This document shows, one piece after another, positions 10,759 through 20,389 of a DNA stretch of 64,000 nt. Source of the stretch: AC-32 sp963746155 (lineage in GTDB: Bacteria; Actinomycetota; Thermoleophilia; Gaiellales; Gaiellaceae); NCBI GenBank assembly GCA_963746155.1, contig CAVVAB010000006.1:1-64000 (forward strand). The letters are read 5' to 3'. Numbering within the stretch: the first letter of the stretch is position 1; each line of letters begins with the position of its first letter. Made by a program: the position numbers and the translations under genes. The notes below the pieces were generated by a model that saw only the letters and a program-made list of their open reading frames with translations, searched no databases and was not told the DNA's origin.

Positions 10759-11718
10759 ATGCAGTGGCACGTGCCGACGCTCCCCGACGTGCTCGACGCC
10801 CGGCGCCGTATCTCGCCGCATCTGCGCCCGACGCCGCTCTACGGCTACCCCGCGCTGGACGAGCTGCTCGGCGCCGAGGTCTTCGTCAAGCACGAGAACC
10901 ACCTGCCGACAGGCGCCTTCAAGGTCCGCGGCGGAGTCAACCTGGTCGCCCAGCTCGATCCCGACGAGCGCGAGCGCGGAGTGATCGCGGCGTCGACCGG
11001 GAACCACGGCCAGTCGATCGCCTACGCCGCCCGCCTGTTCGGCGTGCGGGCCACGATCTGCGTCCCCGAGGAGGCGAACCCGGTCAAGGTCGCGTCGATG
11101 CGCGGCCTCGGCGCCGAGATCGTCTTCCACGGGCGCGACTTCGACGAGGCGCGGGAGCACTGCCAGCAGCTCGCCGCGGAGCACGGCTACCGCTACGTGC
11201 ACTCCGGCGACGAGCCGCAGCTGATCGCCGGGGTCGCGACGCTGACGCTCGAGATCCTCGAGGAGCAGCCGGCGACCGACGTCATCATCGTTCCCATCGG
11301 CGGTGGTAGCGGCGCGGCCGGCGCGTGCATCGTCGCGAAGGCGGTCAATCCGGCGGTCAGGGTGATCGGCGTCCAGTCGGAGGCCGCGCCGGCCGCGTAC
11401 CGCTCCTGGCGCGAGCGCCGGCTCGTCGAGGACCGGATGGAGACGTTCGCGGAGGGCCTTGCCACGCGAACCGCGTTCGAGCTTCCGCAGAGGATCCTCT
11501 GGGAGTCGCTCGACGACTTCGTGCTCGTGGGCGACGACGAGATCCGCGCGGCGCAGAGGCTGATGATCGAGGCGACGCGCAACCTCGTCGAGGCGGCGGG
11601 CGCGGCGCCGCTGGCGGCGGCGATCCGCCTGCGCGACCAGCTGAGCGCGCAGCGGGTCGCGCTGGTCCTGAGCGGCGGCAACGCGACCCGCGCGCAGCTT
11701 CTAGACGTGCTCGCGTGA
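10759..11718 (+). CDS. Threonine/serine dehydratase-like PLP enzyme (fold type II)
   Basis: Intact frame of 319 residues. The PLP-binding Lys lies in PTGAFKVRGG, the substrate loop is ASTGNHGQSIA, and the phosphate-binding glycine loop is PIGGGSGAAG. No regulatory ACT domain follows, so it resembles catabolic or biosynthetic threonine dehydratases without the C-terminal domain, or hydroxyectoine-utilisation-type dehydratases. A GTG directly precedes the ATG; ATG 10759 is preferred. It is one of the few unbroken genes in the first 25 kb. It follows fabI by 13 bp but has no evident functional link. Confidence 0.85.
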   Translation: MQWHVPTLPDVLDARRRISPHLRPTPLYGYPALDELLGAEVFVKHENHLPTGAFKVRGGVNLVAQLDPDERERGVIAASTGNHGQSIAYAARLFGVRATICVPEEANPVKVASMRGLGAEIVFHGRDFDEAREHCQQLAAEHGYRYVHSGDEPQLIAGVATLTLEILEEQPATDVIIVPIGGGSGAAGACIVAKAVNPAVRVIGVQSEAAPAAYRSWRERRLVEDRMETFAEGLATRTAFELPQRILWESLDDFVLVGDDEIRAAQRLMIEATRNLVEAAGAAPLAAAIRLRDQLSAQRVALVLSGGNATRAQLLDVLA

Positions 11719-11815
11719 GATCCGTGTTTTCCCGCGGGCGCTCGGGGAGCGTTCACGGATGTGCGCGTGGGCACGGGGGCTGATCATCCCGTCAGTCGAC
11801 GAGAAGGAGTCACGG

Positions 11816-12959
11816 GTGACGTCCGATCCGCTACGAGTGGTCATCGCCGGCGGCGGTGTCGCTGCCCTCGAGGCCACGCTCGCGCTGCGGGCGCTCGCCG
11901 AGAACCGCATCTCGATCGAGTTGATCGCGCCCGAGCCGGACTTCGTCTACCGGCCACTCTCGGTGGGGGATCCCTTCCAGATCGCCGAGACGCGCAGGTT
12001 CCCGCTGGCTCCGCTCGTCGACGCCGCCGGAGGCGTCCTTCGGCACGGGCGCGTGGTCGCGGTCGATCCGGGCGAGCGCTTCGTCGAGACGGCGACCGGA
12101 GCGCGTGCCGTACGACGCCCTGCTCGTGGCGCTTGGCGCGAGGGGACACGAGGCGCTGCCGAACGCGCTCACCTTCACGGGGCCCGAGAGCATCGAGGCG
12201 CTGAAGGGCGTGCTCGAAGAGGCGCTGGACGGAGACATTCACAAGATCGTCTTCGCGCTTCCCGCGGGCGTGACGTGGCCGCTGCCGCTCTACGAGCTCG
12301 CGCTGCTGACGGCCTCGACCCTCGTCGATCACGGCACGAGCGGCGTCGAGGTGGCTCTGGTCACCCCGGAGGAGCAGCCGCTGGCGGTGTTCGGGCGCGA
12401 GGCGAGCGACGCGGTCGGCGAGCTGCTCGAGGCGCGTGGGATCACCGTCCACCTCAGGACGACGCCGGCCGCTTCGAGGACGGCGTGCTCCGGCGGCGCC
12501 CGGCGACGGGATCGAGGCCGACCGCGTGATCGCGCTGCCCAGGCTCGAAGGCCCGCACCTGGCCGGGCTTCCGTGCGACCGCGACGGCTTCCTGCCGACG
12601 GACGACCGTTGCCGTGTCGGGTCCGAGGTGGACGTGTACGCGGCGGGCGACGCGACCCAGTTCCCGCTCAAGCAGGGCGGAATCGCGACACAGCAGGCCG
12701 ACACGGCCGCGGCCGAGATCGCCGCGAGCGCAGGCGCTTCCGTCGAGCCCGAGCCCTTCAAGCCCGTGCTCCGCGGCCTCCTCCTGACCGGAATGGTCCC
12801 CGCTACCTGCGCGGCGAGCCCGGAACCGCGAAGTCGGCGGTCGACACGGAGGCGCTCTGGTGGCCGCCGTCGAAGATCGTCGGGCGCCACCTCGCTCCCT
12901 TTCTCGCCTCCAAGCTCGGGTTGTCTGAGGCAACGCGCGCTCCCACGGCGACTCGCTAA
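11816..12959 (+). CDS. FAD-dependent pyridine-nucleotide oxidoreductase (NDH-2 / SQR-like), frameshifted
   Basis: Roughly 380 residues. The N-terminal FAD loop is VVIAGGGVAALEATLAL, followed by FVYRPLSVGDPF, and there is a second FAD contact, DVYAAGDATQFPLKQGG, near the C-terminus. The layout matches type II NADH dehydrogenases and sulfide:quinone oxidoreductases. Cysteines of a canonical SQR are not evident, so NDH-2-like is favoured. The GTG start is preceded by GAAGGAGT at good spacing. Shifts at about 12100, 12475, 12500 and 12805. Confidence 0.75.
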
Positions 12960-12994
12960 GGCGGTCGCTCGCGACGCCGACCATGAGAGGCAGT

Positions 12995-13009
12995 GCCGGC
13001 TTTGCCGGC
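12995..13009. terminator. Short GC hairpin between convergent genes
   Basis: GCCGGC-TTT-GCCGGC sits in the 58-bp gap between the oxidoreductase stop and the stop of the minus-strand membrane gene. The position suits a bidirectional terminator, but no T tract follows on either side, so the call is weak. Confidence 0.35.
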
Positions 13010-13017
13010 GCGGCCGT

Positions 13018-14957
13018 TTAGCGGTTCACGGCGATCTTCTCGATCCGCAGGCCGTGATCTGTGCGAACGACGTGCACGTTGACGAGGTGCCAGCCGGGGC
13101 CGCGCAGCGGGAGGCGCAGCGTCACCGGCTCGACCACGCGAGCCGACCGGCTCACGCCGCCGGAGCTGATCGTCGTGCGGACGGGCTCGTTCGTCGCCAG
13201 GCGCACCGTCAGGCGCGCCGGGGCCGCGGGCCCAGAGCGCGCTGTGCTCGTAGAGGGGTGACCGGTCTTCCACTGCGGGCAGAAGACGATGCGCGAGCGC
13301 GGCTCTCGGACGGGCGGCGCCGTGGGAGGCCGGCCGCGCGCGAGCATCGTGATCCCGCCGCCGCGGGCCAGCGTCCCCCAGCCGCGGGCGGCGAGCGCCC
13401 GCCAGGCGAACCAGTTGCGTCCTCCCGAGAAGAGACCGTCGTGGAAGGCGACGTAGCGCACCCCCAGTCGCCTGAGCAATGCCTCGTTGCCGGGTAGCCA
13501 GTCACCGCAGTTCAGCGACTCGAGCGCGAGGGCGATCGTCGCGGCCTCTGGTCGGCGCGACGGTCGAGTAGCCGGCGGGCCGCTCGCGCCTGGCCTGCAT
13601 GTCGTAGTAGAGGTAGACGCTCCCCCGTGGACGCTCGGATGGACCATCGGCAGCTCGAGCAACCGCCCCGGAGGCTGCGAGCGGAGCGCCGCGTAGGCGC
13701 CGTTGGCCGGATCGGCCGCCCGAGGCGGTACACGCTCACGCGCAGGTCGGCGAACAGCGCCACGACACGGCCGCGTAGATCAGCGTCGCCGACGGGGACG
13801 ACCGCGCGATCGCGGCCACCGTGACCGCGGCGAGTGCCGCGAGCGCGAGGCAGGCCACCGGCATCTGCCGCTCGGGCACCCGTGGGAAGCGGAGCGGCGG
13901 GAAGTGGTGCCAGAGGGTCGCGTAGAGCGGGAAGTGCGTTCCCAGCGCGAGCACGATCGGCACGATCGCGCCCACGGCCAGCGCAAGCGCAAGCCCGAAC
14001 CGCCGCGCTCGCAGGAGGAGCACGAGCCCCGCGGCGGCGAGCAGCGGCGTCAGCCAGCCGAGGTAGACGAAGCTCTCGGGCCCGTGCCGGCCGTGGCGGG
14101 TGACGAAGTCGAGGCCCTCCGCGGAGTAGTGGGCGACCTCCCGCAGCGACCGCCCTCCGGAGCCGATCGAGCCCCGCACGGAGACCCCGACGACGAGGAG
14201 CCCCGCGCCCACCGCCACCAGGACGCCCACCACCGCCCCGGCGAGGATCCGGGGGTCGCGCGTCCGGCAGACGGCGTACACGAGGAAGAACGGGATCGCT
14301 CCGAACGCGAGGTGCAGGTCCGAGAACGGGATCGACGCGAGCGCGGCCGCCGCCGCAGCGAGCCACCAGCGGCTGCCTCGCCGCGAGCGCTCGAAGGCAT
14401 AGAGGGCGAGCGGCAGCAGGATCGAGATCGGGCCGCGAAAATGCCCGGCGCTCTGGACGACGCGGTACGGCGCGAGCGCGAAGGCGAGCCCTCCGGCGAG
14501 CGCGGCCCCGCGTGGCAGCCGGAGCTCCCGCAGCCAGAGGCACGCGAAGCCGCCGGCCGCGACATAGCTCAGCAGGAGGAAGATGTTCCAGGCGACAACC
14601 GCTCCGAAGGCCGCCACGAGCGGCCAGAAGGGCAGACCGAACGGCCAGCCGCCGAAGTTCACCCGCGGCGAGCTCTCCGGCTGGAACGTGTACGGGTCGA
14701 GCCACGGCGCGCGGCCGTGCTCGAGCTGGTGCCCTACGAGCCAGAGGTGGTAGACGGCCTGGAGGTGGTCGCCGAGCGAGGCCTCGCCTCGAACGGGCTG
14801 CGCGCCGCGCAGCGAAGCTCGAGCCGAAGTGCTTCTCGGTCGGCCACATCGCGACCAGCCCGGCCGCGAGGTAGAGCGCGCAGGCGAGCGCTACAAAGCC
14901 CGGGCGGCCGAGAGCAGCTCGTCGAAGTCGGGCACCTCGGCCGTCTCGTAGCGCCAT
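13018..14957 (-). CDS. Polytopic membrane protein, glycosyltransferase-C-like (frameshifted)
   Basis: About 640 residues joined. An N-terminal membrane helix (FVALACALYLAAGLVAMWP) is followed by a loop HLWLVGHQLEHGRAPWLDPY that resembles the first extracytoplasmic loop of GT-C mannosyl/arabinosyl-type transferases. Eight or more hydrophobic segments follow in 13740-14660 and then a soluble C-terminal domain (GNEALLRRLGVRYVAFHDG) ending at TAA 13018-13020. It is likely a cell-envelope sugar transferase, but the catalytic acidic residues are not certain. It overlaps the peroxiredoxin gene; the ATG at 14955-14957 is the only upstream start found. Shifts near 14830, 13770, 13640 and 13240. Confidence 0.6.
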
Positions 14958-15349
14958 GCCCCGCGGACGGTACCGCTCCGGTCGACGAGGAACGCGGTCC
15001 GCTCGGCGACGTCCCGCAGGCCGCGGTACTCGTGCGCGATCCCGAAGCCGTGCACGGCTTCGGCGTTCCAGTCCGAGAGGAGCGGGAAGTTCAGGTCGAG
15101 CGCCTGCATCCAGGAGATGTGCGTCCAGGGCGAGTCGCGCGAGATCCCGACCGCCCGCACCCCGGCCTCCTCGAACTCGGCGCTCCTGTCACGCAGGAGC
15201 TCCATCTCGTCCGTTCAGGTGGCGGACCAGTCGAAGAGGTAGAAGAGAATGAGCAGTGGCTTCTCGGCAGCGAGCTCGCGCAGGGAGATGCGCTCGCGCG
15301 GCCCCATCCAGACCTGCGCGTCGGGTATCTGCTCGCCCACCCCCAGCAC
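14891..15349 (-). CDS. Peroxiredoxin (AhpC/TSA) with in-frame UGA at the catalytic position: candidate selenoprotein
   Basis: About 152 residues from GTG (VLGVGEQIPDAQVWMGP), 10 bp after the M14 stop. The thioredoxin-like strand LLILFYLFDWSAT is followed by TGA at 15215-15217 and then TDEMELLRDRSAEFEEAG with no frame change. Homologues have Cys here (pattern SPVCTDE), so UGA most simply encodes selenocysteine. The rest is conserved: GISRDSPWTHISWM, FPLLSDWN and TAFLVDRSGTVRGAW. A 7-bp hairpin begins 14 nt after the UGA, as bacterial SECIS elements do. The sole alternative with ordinary decoding is a 104-residue fragment starting at ATG 15205, which would lack the active site. Predicted role: thiol- or selenol-dependent peroxide reduction in the cytoplasm. 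Confidence 0.75.
15182..15217 (-). promoter_or_regulatory. Bacterial SECIS-like hairpin following in-frame UGA
   Basis: In mRNA sense, UGA (15217-15215) is followed by 14 nt and then GCUCCUG-CGUGA-CAGGAGC: a perfect 7-bp stem (15200-15194 with 15188-15182) and a 5-nt loop with G as its second base. The loop starts 21 nt after the UGA. These match the general bacterial SECIS rules: a hairpin just downstream within the coding sequence, a small apical loop, and a G among the first two loop bases. Confidence 0.65.
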
Positions 15350-15358
15350 GGAGCGAGC

Positions 15359-16076
15359 TTACGGCCTCGGGGAGCCAGGGCCAGGGACCGCGGGCGGCGC
15401 GGCGTTGCGCTTCGCGGCGGCAGCGGAGATCGCGCCGGCCGGGGAACTCGACGACGAAGGTGGGTCCCCGTGCGGGGAAGCGCACGCGCTCCCAGCGGGT
15501 CGCCGCTCCGCGCGGAGCCTGAAGGCGCTTGTAGGGAAGACCGCTGAGGCGCGCGTAGCGCCTGAGCACGGCCACGTGCGGATCGGAGCCGTAGACGACG
15601 TCGAGCGGCTGGTGGTACCAGATCGTGAGCGCGGGCTTGACCCGGAGGATGAAGGCGCGCATTGCTCTGTTCTCCGGCTCCGAGAGCGGTTGCGGCCCCG
15701 AGTAGTAGCCGTCCCAGGGCCGCCCGTTGGGCGCCCACGCGGTCGGCCAGTTGCGGTTGAGGTCGACGCCGTGGGCGTTCTGCCGCGTCCCCGCCGCAAG
15801 TCCGTCCGGGTTGATCGTCGGCACCAGCCACAGGTGGACGCCTGCCGGGAGTCGCATCTGCCTCAGTCGCGAGATCACGGCCAGGCCTGCGGGCTCGGTT
15901 CCGTGGATGACGCCGACGACGAGCGTGACCGGCCCGGCCGGGTCGCCTCGCTCGTACGCGACGAGGGGGCGCCCGCGCACCGAGTGCCCGATCAGGGCGC
16001 GCCCTCCCGTCTGCGGCGCGGCTGCGGCCAGCCCCGCGGCGGCGAGCGCCGCGACGATCACTGTGCGCAGCACCAC
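15359..16076 (-). CDS. M14-family zinc carboxypeptidase, exported (one frameshift)
   Basis: About 238 residues with a short signal peptide (GTG start, VIVAALAAAGLAAAAP). Zinc ligands are visible as His and Glu in VVGVIHGTEPAG and a later His in TIWYHQPLD; the catalytic Glu lies in TFVVEFP near the end. The substrate-contact segment HGVDLNRNWP is typical of the family. A run of four G/C at 15441-15444 gives one base too many; with three, the C-terminus reads EFPAGAISAAAAKRN and stops at TAA 15359-15361. Likely trims peptides or peptidoglycan stems outside the membrane. Confidence 0.82.
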
Positions 16077-16157
16077 GGGGTCCGCGCGCGAGTGATCTCC
16101 GAGTCAGAACGAGATCCGTGATTCCTCGACGATCCGGCTGTCGACCTGGCATGAAGA

Positions 16158-16676
16158 TCAAGCCGCCGAGAGACGGAGGCGGGCGAGTTCGGCCTGCGCG
16201 CGGGAGGCGAGATCGTCATCCGGCCGCTGGGTGCCGAAGAAGACATCGGCCTCTACCCAGAACCCACTCACGGCGCTCTGGATCTCGTACCGGGGCACGT
16301 TCGGGTTCGGCTGCCCCTCCCAAGCCTCTGATACCTGGGCATCGCCAAGCTGCAGCGGGAGCGTCGCGTGGGGGAAGCCGTTCGGGCCTCCGCCGTACGG
16401 CCGGTACAGGTACACGACGATCACGATGCCGTCGGCGGGCATGCTTCTCAGGGTCTGACCGGGCACCGACCCGGGCGCATCGTCAAGGGTGGTCGTTGAC
16501 GCGCGAACGGCGGGGGCCTGCGGTTCTAATGCGTGGAGACCGGTGCTGTCGGTCTGCCAGCCCTCAGCCTGGACGAAGCCAAACTCCGACGTTGTCGCGT
16601 GGCCGCTCGTGCGCGCGTGGTCTCCGCAGCCTGCGACGACGACCACTGCCACGATCGCGATCAGGGCGCGCAGCAC
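16158..16676 (-). CDS. Lipoprotein of unknown function
   Basis: 172 residues. A hydrophobic N-terminus ends in a lipobox (VAVVVVAGC), so it should be lipid-anchored on the outer face of the membrane. The mature part has no recognised domain; beta-rich stretches such as GIVIVVYLYRPYGG and GFWVEADVFFGTQRP are visible. GTG at 16674-16676 is chosen because it directly precedes the signal helix and overlaps the upstream gene by 16 bp. It belongs to the sigma-factor operon, which suggests an envelope role. Confidence 0.65.
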   Translation of the reverse strand: MLRALIAIVAVVVVAGCGDHARTSGHATTSEFGFVQAEGWQTDSTGLHALEPQAPAVRASTTTLDDAPGSVPGQTLRSMPADGIVIVVYLYRPYGGGPNGFPHATLPLQLGDAQVSEAWEGQPNPNVPRYEIQSAVSGFWVEADVFFGTQRPDDDLASRAQAELARLRLSAA

Positions 16677-17757
16677 CAGCCCTCCACACGCGGGAAGCCG
16701 CCGAACTGGGCCGAGATGCGCGAGGCCCCGACGATCTTCCGCGGCCGGCCGTTGCGGACGAAGACCCACTGGTTCGCCGTCGGCCAGGTGACGAGCAGCC
16801 AGCGGCCTCCCGGCGAGAAGGCGAGCTGACGGAAGGTGCCGGTGCCGCGGAAGAGGGTGCGCCCGTTCAGGAGGGAGAACACGCTACTCCCGAGGCCTGC
16901 CGCGCGGATCGCGACGACCTCGTGGGACCTGGGCACGAAGGCTGCGTCGACGTCTGCGGTCGCATCGGAGGGGTCGTCCCGGGCGACTATGCGGCCGCGC
17001 AGGTCGTAGACCTTGGTGGCGTGGGGCGTGAAGACGAGCAGCAGCCGCCCGTCGCTCGACCAGGCGAGCTTTCGCGGCGGCTCTCCCACGGGGGTCCGCA
17101 CCGGATCGAGGCGCGATCGACGTCGTAGACCAGCGCCGAGCGGCCGGTCGAGTAGGCGACGACGTGCCCGGCGCCGGGCCGCCAGGCCGGCCGAACGGGC
17201 GCCGCGGCGCCGATCAGCTGGTCGCCCGTGCCGTCTCCCGCGACCACCCGGAGCGCTCCGCGCGAGACGTAGGCAATGCGCGTGTCGGTCCTCGTCCCCG
17301 TCCAGGCCGGGACGCGCGGGCTCGGACGGGCGAGCGTCCAGCGCACGTGCCCCTTCGGGTCGAGCGCGACGAGCTCGTTGGCCCGCGTCCCGGCGACGAA
17401 GAGGCCGTGAGGCGAGAGTGCGGCGTCCTGGTAGCGCCCGAGGTTGCGCTTCGATCCGTCCGCGCGGACGAGCCAGAGGCCGCTGCGGCTGGTCACCAGC
17501 AGCTCTCCCCGCGACGGGAGTGAGAACAGCGCGGGCTCGGCCCGCTCGACGCCGACGGCCTTGCGCAGGGAGTGGACGACTGACCGGCCGGGCGGGCTCA
17601 CCACGGCCGCGACGACTGCGGCGACGAGAGCTCCGGCGACGAGGGGCCGCACGTGCCGTCGCGGCCAAGCCACAGGCTCGCGCGAGGCATACGCGGCGCC
17701 GACGATCCGCCAGGCGCGCTCGCCCGCCTCGCGCTCGCCGGGCGCCTCGAACGTCAC
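16661..17757 (-). CDS. Membrane-anchored beta-propeller protein encoded next to an ECF sigma factor (possible anti-sigma)
   Basis: About 365 residues. A cytoplasmic N-terminus of about 45 residues (REAGERAWRIVGAAYASREP) is followed by one transmembrane helix (LVAGALVAAVVAAVV) and then an extracytoplasmic TolB/WD40-like propeller with repeated blade motifs (SRSGLWLVRADG, AWTGTRTDTRIAYVS, AWSSDGRLLLVF, AFSPGGRWLLVTW). The GTG start overlaps the sigma-factor stop (GTGA), and the one-helix topology fits an anti-sigma factor. However, no HxxxCxxC zinc motif is present. One shift near 17107. Confidence 0.6.
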
Positions 17758-18263
17758 TGCAGGCGCTCCTTCAGCGAGTCGAGCCCACGGCGCAGGCGCG
17801 AATTGACGGTGCCGCGCGGGAGCTCGAGCAGCTCCGCGATCTCGCCGGGCGTGTAGTCGAGGACGTAGCGGAGGACGATCACGGCGCGGTGCTCCGGCGA
17901 GAGCTGTCCCAGCTCGCGCAGCAGCTCGTCGTCGCGCTCGGGCCGCTCCGGCGCGGGCGCGTCGACCTGCTCCGCCTCGGGCCGCAACGCGCGGGCGCGG
18001 GCCCAGTCGATCGCCCGGTTGACGACGATCCGGTGCAGCCACGGCCCGAACGGGCGGCGCCGGTCGAAGCGGTCGAGCGCGCGCACGGCGGCGAGAAACG
18101 CCTCCTGCGCGATGTCCTCGGCCGCGGCCGCGTCGCGAACGACGAGGTAGGCAGCGCGGTAGGCCGGTCCCCAGTGCGCGCGGAAGAGCGCCTCGAAATC
18201 CGAGGCTGACCCGGCCTGGGCCCGCCGCACCCAGGCCCGCTCGTCGCGGCCGGAGCCCGCCAT
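17754..18263 (-). CDS. ECF RNA polymerase sigma factor (sigma-70 family, group 4)
   Basis: 169 residues, intact. Region 2 spans about residues 19-90 (FEALFRAHWGPAYRAAYLVV, DIAQEAFLAAVRALDRF, GPWLHRIVVNRAIDW). Region 4 begins at ELGQLSPEHRAVIVLRYVLD, with the recognition helix GEIAELLELPRGTVNSRLRR. It directs RNA polymerase to a dedicated promoter set, probably including its own operon. ATG at 18261-18263. First gene of the six-gene minus-strand run that includes the UGA-containing peroxiredoxin. Confidence 0.88.
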   Translation of the reverse strand: MAGSGRDERAWVRRAQAGSASDFEALFRAHWGPAYRAAYLVVRDAAAAEDIAQEAFLAAVRALDRFDRRRPFGPWLHRIVVNRAIDWARARALRPEAEQVDAPAPERPERDDELLRELGQLSPEHRAVIVLRYVLDYTPGEIAELLELPRGTVNSRLRRGLDSLKERLQ

Positions 18264-18373
18264 CCCGTGCCGACTATACGAGCGTGCTTGTGCAGGAGGT
18301 CCATCGCCGCAAATACGGACGGACCCCTCTGCGAGGTCCCGACGTACGTGGAGTGTCGGCAAAAGGAGGAGCG

Positions 18374-19192
18374 ATGAGACGGGCGCTTGCGATCGCGGCG
18401 ATCCTCGTGGGCACTTGGGCGGCGGTTGCCGCGGCGGACGGGGGTGGTCCGTCGCCCGGCCCGAGCTGGGGTGGGCCGGGCAAGGTCGATTCGACGCGGG
18501 GACTCCGGTACGTCGCGCTGAACGCCGGAGCGGACGGGACGCTCGTGGAGTCTGTGCGGCTGAGCGACGGCGTCCCGATGACCTGGACCGTGCTACACGG
18601 CCAGCTCGGGATTCCGATGGTTGCCTGGGATGGGACGATCGGCGGTCTCTCCAGGGACGGCCGGCGCCTTGTTCTCGCCTCTTCCGTCGGTGGGAAGAGG
18701 ACGCGCTTCGCGGAGCTCGATCCCGTAGGGATGAGAGTTCTCGCCCGGGCGCGCTTGCGGGGGAGCTTCGCGTTCGACGCGCTGTCGCCGAACGGCTCGC
18801 TGATGTACCTGATCCAGTACCTCGGCTCACCGAGCGCGGTCGACCGGCCCTACGCAGTTCGGGCCTTCAACTGGACGACACGAACGCTCTACCCCGATCC
18901 GATCGTCGACAGGCGCGAGCCCGGCGAGAAGATGAACGGCCAGCCCGTGACGCGCACCGGCAGCCCGAGCGGTTGGGCCTACACGCTCTACTCGCGCACG
19001 AGCAAGCGACCGTTCGTCCATGCGCTGGACACGATCCATCGGAGGGCGTTCTGTGTGGACGTTCTGCGGCGGGGCTTCGGCTTCACCACCACGGTGAAGC
19101 TGCGCGTGCGCGGCGGCGTGCTGGAGCTCCGTCAGGACGGTCGCACCATCGCCCGGATGAACCGGAGGACGTTCGAGGTGACCCGGGCCTAG
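18374..19192 (+). CDS. Secreted protein with propeller-like repeats, function unknown
   Basis: 272 residues, intact. ATG 18374 is preceded by AAAAGGAGG and starts a signal peptide (MRRALAIAAILVGTWAAVAAA). The mature protein carries repeated beta motifs (GGLSRDGRRLVLASS, FDALSPNGSLMYLIQYLG) like blades of a TolB-type propeller. It is divergent from the ECF sigma gene, and the 110-bp gap between them could hold promoters for both. An upstream GTG (18284) in the same frame would bury the signal peptide and is less likely. No enzymatic motif seen. Confidence 0.6.
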   Translation: MRRALAIAAILVGTWAAVAAADGGGPSPGPSWGGPGKVDSTRGLRYVALNAGADGTLVESVRLSDGVPMTWTVLHGQLGIPMVAWDGTIGGLSRDGRRLVLASSVGGKRTRFAELDPVGMRVLARARLRGSFAFDALSPNGSLMYLIQYLGSPSAVDRPYAVRAFNWTTRTLYPDPIVDRREPGEKMNGQPVTRTGSPSGWAYTLYSRTSKRPFVHALDTIHRRAFCVDVLRRGFGFTTTVKLRVRGGVLELRQDGRTIARMNRRTFEVTRA

Positions 19193-20389
19193 GCCGGAAC
19201 TGCCGCGAGCTCGGTCGCGTCCGCGATCTCGCGGACGACGTCGGTGATGTCGCGCCTCGCGTTCCAGGCCCGTCGCTGGCGGTCCGCGCCGTTGCCCCTC
19301 GCGAGGATCTCGCGGATGCCCTCGAGCTCCCGCTCGCAGCCGAGCTCCCGCGCGTGCGGCTCGATCTCGCCCAGCGTTCGCCGGACGAGCTGCGCGACCG
19401 GCACGCGGTTGCGGCGGCCCGTGGCGAGGTCCATCACCGGCGCCTCGAGCCCGTAGCGCGCGGCGAGCCACTTGTTCTCGCTGGTCAGGATCCGGTGGTA
19501 CGACGGGATCTCCGCGCCCACCGCGTACCGCTCCGAGTAGAGCTTCACGATCGACTGGCAGAACGCCGCGAGCGCGACCGCGTCCTCGACATTGGTGACC
19601 GCGTCGCAGATCCGGATCTCGACCGTGCCGAGCCGCGGGTGCGGCCGGATGTCCCACCAGATGTGGGTGTAGTCAGCGATGCAGCCGGTCTTCTCGAGCT
19701 GGCCGACGACCTCGGCGTAGTCCGCGTAGTCGCGGAAGCGCGGGGGAGGGCCGGAGCGGGGGAAGGCGGCGAAGACCATCTGCCGGCTCGACGCGAGGCC
19801 GGTCGGCTCGCCGCGCCAGAAGGGCGAGCTCGCGGAGAGCGCGAGCAGCGACGGACAGGTGGGCGAGCAGACCGTTGACGACCTTGACCGCCTTCTCGGC
19901 ATCGTCGACCGCGACGTGGACGTGCAGCCCGAAGATCAGCTCGCGCCGCGCCACGTACTGAAGCTGGTCGACGAGGTACCGATAGCGGTCGCGTGCCGTG
20001 ATCCGCTGGCGCTCGAAGAGGCTGAACGGGTGCGTGCCGGCCGAGCCGACCCGCATGCCCTGCTCGCGCGCGATCCCGGCCACGTACGAGCGCAGCTTCC
20101 GCAGCTCCGACCCGACCTCGGCCGGCGTCTGGCAGACCGGCGTCGCGATCTCGAGCACGGACTGCATCAGCTCGGGATGGATGCTGCGGCTCGAGCTCGT
20201 GCCCAGCCATAGCCCCGAGCACCGCCTCGACGTGCTGGACGAGGTCGAGCGTCTCGGCGTCGAGGAGCATGTACTCCTCCTCGACCCCGAGCGTGTACGG
20301 GCTCGCCCGCGCCGAAGTTGTGGTCGAGCACGCTGCCGCCCGGCGCCGAAGCCCTTGCCGGTGATCGACGGCGGGTAGATCTGCTTCAT
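19189..20389 (-). CDS. ybdK: Carboxylate-amine ligase, YbdK/GCS2 type (frameshifted)
   Basis: About 390 residues. Glutamate-cysteine ligase family 2: VEEEYMLLDAETLDLV, IATPVCQTPAEVGSELRKLR, GTHPFSLFERQRIT and GLHVHVAV (metal/ATP site), TGLASSRQMVF, DIRPHPRLGTVEIRICDAVT and LTSENKWLAARYGLEAPV. It likely ligates glutamate or a related acid to an amine or cysteine; in actinobacteria, relatives may take part in thiol biosynthesis. ATG at 20387-20389 overlaps the stop of ridA. Shifts occur near 20330, 20295, 20205 and 19850. The 3' end overlaps the convergent secreted gene by 4 bp. Confidence 0.8.

Noticed and set aside
14891..15205. Peroxiredoxin as a 104-residue gene starting at ATG 15205
   Set aside because: This would drop the thioredoxin-like N-terminus and active site, although the upstream part is conserved, in frame and well placed after the M14 gene.
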